DNA from: Burkholderiaceae bacterium
Lineage (GTDB): Bacteria > Pseudomonadota > Gammaproteobacteria > Burkholderiales > Burkholderiaceae
Reading direction: 5' to 3'
Length of the DNA: 8,978 bases
Assembly: GCA_022701965.1 (NCBI GenBank)
Contig: JAKONL010000020.1
Span: forward strand, 1-8,978
A program made the translations under genes and the position numbers. This document shows positions 8,918-8,978 of the stretch, one piece after another. How positions within the stretch are numbered: the first letter of the stretch is position 1; each line of letters opens with the position of its first letter. The notes beneath the pieces are model-generated. The model did no database searches and was not told the origin of the DNA. It was given only the letters and a program-made list of their open reading frames with translations.

Positions 8918-8978
8918 CCCCGCAACCGATGCCCGAGGGCGTGTGCGACTGCCACATGCACGTGTTCGACCGGCGCTT
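8914..8978 (+). CDS. Amidohydrolase_2 / lactonase-like TIM-barrel hydrolase, 3'-truncated
   Basis: Only the first 21 codons are inside the window. They read MTPQPMPEGVCDCHMHVFDRR. The CDCHMHVFD segment carries the first-strand HxH metal ligands of the amidohydrolase superfamily. The form DxHxHVFD near residue 12 is typical of COG3618-like enzymes such as 2-pyrone-4,6-dicarboxylate lactonase and sugar-lactone hydrolases. The ATG overlaps the dehydrogenase TGA as ATGA and follows a strong GGAGG site. The enzyme probably hydrolyses the imported compound or a lactone intermediate before or after the dehydrogenase step. Assignment to a particular reaction is not possible from this fragment. Confidence 0.8.
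   Translation, partial: MTPQPMPEGVCDCHMHVFDRR

Overview
The window is GC-rich DNA from what looks like a proteobacterium. The gene style (family-5 ABC importer with fused ATPases, GGT with an N-terminal export region upstream, GC-rich third positions) suggests a betaproteobacterium of the Burkholderiales. That placement is inference from style, not from a marker gene.

Layout: (1) 1-1517, plus strand, the 3' part of a gamma-glutamyltransferase gene whose start lies outside the window. (2) 1518-2364, an 847-base gap with visibly less GC-biased third positions. It holds one plausible but unrecognised small gene on the minus strand (1572-1898), convergent with ggt. Its right end carries a regulatory region with two near-identical palindromic sites, GTAACCGGTTTCC, whose centres are 74 bp apart. 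They look like operators for a LacI/GalR-family repressor. (3) 2365-8978, plus strand, one tightly packed operon that runs off the right edge. It encodes a periplasmic family-5 solute-binding protein, two DppB/DppC-type permeases, a double ATPase (DppD and DppF types fused in one chain), a D-2-hydroxyacid dehydrogenase and the first 21 codons of an amidohydrolase_2 (COG3618-like) enzyme. Gaps within the operon are 22, 3 and 7 bases, followed by two ATGA overlaps.

Likely working model (inference): the binding protein captures a small solute in the periplasm, and the two permeases with the fused ATPase import it. A metal-dependent hydrolase or lactonase and an NAD(P)-dependent 2-hydroxyacid dehydrogenase then process it, all under a LacI-type repressor encoded elsewhere. 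The binding protein lacks the acidic residue that peptide-binding relatives use to hold a peptide N-terminus. Together with the enzymes and the operator type, this points to a non-peptide substrate, perhaps a sugar-acid or lactone-like compound, rather than dipeptides. The ggt gene is separated from the operon by the 847-base gap and is probably a separate unit.

No rRNA, tRNA, CRISPR array, insertion sequence or integrase gene was seen.
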